Of a stretch of DNA of 9,004 nt, positions 7,513-9,004 are shown one piece after another. Both the position numbers and the translations under genes were made by a program. The DNA is from an uncultured Kangiella sp. (lineage in GTDB: Bacteria; Pseudomonadota; Gammaproteobacteria; Enterobacterales; DSM-103792): assembly GCA_946480585.1 (NCBI GenBank), contig CAMLKQ010000076.1:1-9004 (forward strand). Reading direction: 5' to 3'. Within the stretch, counting starts at the first letter, position 1. Every line of letters starts with the position of its first letter. The notes under the pieces are model-generated. The model made no database searches. It was not told the origin of the DNA and saw only the letters and a list, made by a program, of their open reading frames with translations.

Positions 7513-7518
7513 TATACT
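7513..7518 (+). promoter_or_regulatory. Possible -10 element of the membrane-bound AraC-type regulator gene
   Basis: TATACT sits 19 bp before the proposed ATG and is followed by a CG-rich discriminator (CGGGGCC). This resembles the -10 region in front of the first cytochrome gene. No good -35 is seen at 16-18 bp upstream, so the site is tentative. Transcription starting near 7525 would give a leader of only about a dozen bases. Confidence 0.35.
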
Positions 7519-7537
7519 CGGGGCCACGACAGAAGGA

Positions 7538-9004
7538 ATGTCCGGCCCCGATCGCATGGAAGATCTCGCCCCACCACGTCCGCTTCGGCATCTGCGCCGC
7601 CGCCCGTTTTACGGCTGGTGGCTGGCGCTGCTGGGGCTGGTGTCGGTGCTGCTGGCGCTGCCGTGGCTACCGGCGACGGTGGCCTACCACCTGCTGCTTG
7701 CCGATGCCAAAGCCGCGACGCTGGTGCTGATCGCGGTTGGCCTTGGCTACCGCGCCGCGCGGGCGCGACCGGGCGGCAGCCGGCTGTTGTTGACCGGATT
7801 GGCGGCCGGCATCAGTTGCTGGGCGCTGGGCTGGGTCATTTTCAGTATTGAACTCTGGTATGGCCGGGCCATTGGCATCGACCTGATCGAAGAAGCCCTG
7901 CACGGCCTCTATTTCCTGATCCTGCTGTGGACGCTGGATCGGCTGGAAAACCGGCCGCCACGCGGCTTTGCGCCAGTATTCGTGCTCGCCATGTTCAGTT
8001 ATCTGGTGTTGCTGCCGGCACTGGTGGCGCCGCGTGAATACGACAACTGGGCGCCGACCTTTTTGTTCTTCCTGTTCCTTGATGCCTACGTCGCCCTGCG
8101 CTGTTACCTGCTGGCGCTGCGCACCGGTTCGCCGCAGTTGGCGCGCCTGCTGCGTACAACCGCGCTGGCATTCAGTGCGGCCTTGCTGATCGACGCGCTC
8201 GATTGGGCCCTGTTTGCCGGCTGGTACCAGCCGAGCGCTGACGATCGCTGGTCGGCGTTGGTGCTGCTGGCCTTGCTGCCGCTGCTGCAACTGGCAAGTC
8301 CCGGCCGCTGGCGCCAGCGGCGGCGAGCGCTGGCCTGTCCGGTCTGGGTGCGCGGCTTGCTGCATCCGTTGGCGCCGTTTCTGTTGCTGGCCTTGTTCCC
8401 GCTGTTCATTCACCTGATTGGCTACGGCGCCGGCGTGCTACTGGAGCCCAGTCGCGCTGCCCGCGATCTGTTTTTGGTGGCGTGGTTGCTGGTGATCGCA
8501 TTGGTGTTGGCGCGCCATCTGCTGAGAGCGCAATCGGTGTCGGGCTCGGACTCGAATTCAAACTCGGCTTGGCTATCGAAACTGCAACCCACTGCGCTGC
8601 CGCTGTCGGTGCAAATGCCTGGGCCAGACCCGGTCCGTGCGACAGTTGCCGAACCGCTGCCGCAGCGGCCGCTCGCCGCCAGAGCCGATCCGCTCCTGCA
8701 GCGCTTGGATCAGGTGCTGGCGAGCCGATTTGGCGAAACGGAACTCGATCTCGGTCAACTCGCGGATGCGATGGCGATGAGCCCGCGGCAATTGCAGCGC
8801 CGCTTGAAGGCCGCCGCCGACATCAGTCCGGCCGATTACCTGCGCCGCTACCGCTTGCAACAGGCCGCGCGCTTGCTTGCAGAAGGCAACAAGGTGACCT
8901 GGGTGGCGCAGGCGGTTGGGTTTGCCCACCAAAGCCATTTTGGCCGCTGCTTCAAACAGCAATACGGGCTGACCCCGGGTGAATACCAACAAGGTCAGCG
9001 CGCG
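7538..9004 (+). CDS. Membrane-embedded AraC-family transcriptional regulator (about 10 TM segments plus C-terminal HTH), 3' end outside window
   Basis: One frame stays open from before 7538 to the last base, giving 489 residues with no stop. After a short basic N-terminus, hydrophobic segments lie at about 26-44, 52-70, 83-104, 121-134, 144-163, 173-192, 209-227, 239-253, 276-301 and 309-326. The count is by eye and could be 8-10. A linker of about 60 residues, starting with a Ser-x repeat (333-348), leads to an AraC-type double helix-turn-helix. Helix pair one is at about 404-423 (LGQLADAMAMSPRQLQRRLK). Helix pair two, at 456-482, contains the family signature AVGFAHQSHFGRCFKQQYG followed by LTPGEY. 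The protein should sense a signal at the inner membrane and bind DNA on the cytoplasmic side. The start is uncertain. ATG 7538 has AGAAGGA abutting it, while ATG 7556 has that motif 18 nt away. It lies 86 bp after the cytochrome lipoprotein. Its ligand and targets are unknown, and it could be autoregulatory. Confidence 0.88.
   Translation, partial: MSGPDRMEDLAPPRPLRHLRRRPFYGWWLALLGLVSVLLALPWLPATVAYHLLLADAKAATLVLIAVGLGYRAARARPGGSRLLLTGLAAGISCWALGWVIFSIELWYGRAIGIDLIEEALHGLYFLILLWTLDRLENRPPRGFAPVFVLAMFSYLVLLPALVAPREYDNWAPTFLFFLFLDAYVALRCYLLALRTGSPQLARLLRTTALAFSAALLIDALDWALFAGWYQPSADDRWSALVLLALLPLLQLASPGRWRQRRRALACPVWVRGLLHPLAPFLLLALFPLFIHLIGYGAGVLLEPSRAARDLFLVAWLLVIALVLARHLLRAQSVSGSDSNSNSAWLSKLQPTALPLSVQMPGPDPVRATVAEPLPQRPLAARADPLLQRLDQVLASRFGETELDLGQLADAMAMSPRQLQRRLKAAADISPADYLRRYRLQQAARLLAEGNKVTWVAQAVGFAHQSHFGRCFKQQYGLTPGEYQQGQRA
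8534..8581 (+). repeat. Degenerate 6-bp tandem repeat coding a Ser-x linker
   Basis: Eight consecutive hexamers fit the loose consensus TCGGNN (units: TCGGTG, TCGGGC, TCGGAC, TCGAAT, TCAAAC, TCGGCT, TGGCTA, TCGAAA). In the regulator frame each unit gives Ser plus one variable residue, except the seventh, which gives Trp-Leu. The repeat starts just past the last membrane segment. Because the unit is 6 bp, gain or loss of copies would change linker length without breaking the frame. Confidence 0.7.

Noticed and set aside
7667..8413. Minus-strand open frame (248 codons), extremely rich in Gln and Arg
   Set aside because: It is antisense to Leu-rich membrane helices (CTG/CAG complement explains the Gln), with no domain character.
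8482..8982. Plus-strand open frame (166 codons) near the right end
   Set aside because: It is in another frame within the AraC-type regulator, whose frame gives clear membrane helices and the AraC signature without interruption.

Overview
The window is dense, GC-rich bacterial DNA that looks like a gammaproteobacterial chromosome. It carries RND efflux pumps with a lipoprotein adaptor, two c5-type cytochromes and hairpin-plus-T-tract terminators. The lineage is inferred from gene families and base composition only. I see no phage, transposon, CRISPR, tRNA or rRNA signal.

Layout. (1) Bases 1-1664, plus strand: the C-terminal half of an RND (HAE-1 type) efflux permease whose start lies outside the window. 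(2) Bases 1665-1791: a short convergent gap with one nearly symmetrical hairpin that can terminate transcription from both sides. (3) Bases 6161-1792, minus strand: a two-gene operon with a periplasmic adaptor lipoprotein followed 32 bp later by a complete 1068-residue RND permease of a different subfamily. No outer-membrane channel gene is visible. (4) Bases 6171-6537: a divergent intergenic region with three 15-16 bp tandem repeats and a promoter facing the cytochrome gene. (5) Bases 6538-7451, plus strand: two paralogous small c5-type cytochromes, the first with an ordinary export signal and the second a lipoprotein. A strong terminator and then a leader hairpin separate them. (6) Bases 7538-9004, plus strand: a regulator with about ten predicted membrane segments joined to a C-terminal AraC-type DNA-binding domain. 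It stays open to the end of the window and probably lacks only a few residues.

How they may work together. The adaptor and its permease should form an inner-membrane/periplasmic efflux complex that borrows a TolC-like channel encoded elsewhere. The cytochromes are probable periplasmic electron carriers. The membrane-bound AraC-type protein could sense something at the membrane and regulate nearby genes, but nothing in the sequence identifies its signal or targets. The most unusual items are this regulator, the 6-bp serine-rich repeat in its linker, the soluble/lipoprotein cytochrome pair and the repeats between the divergent operons.
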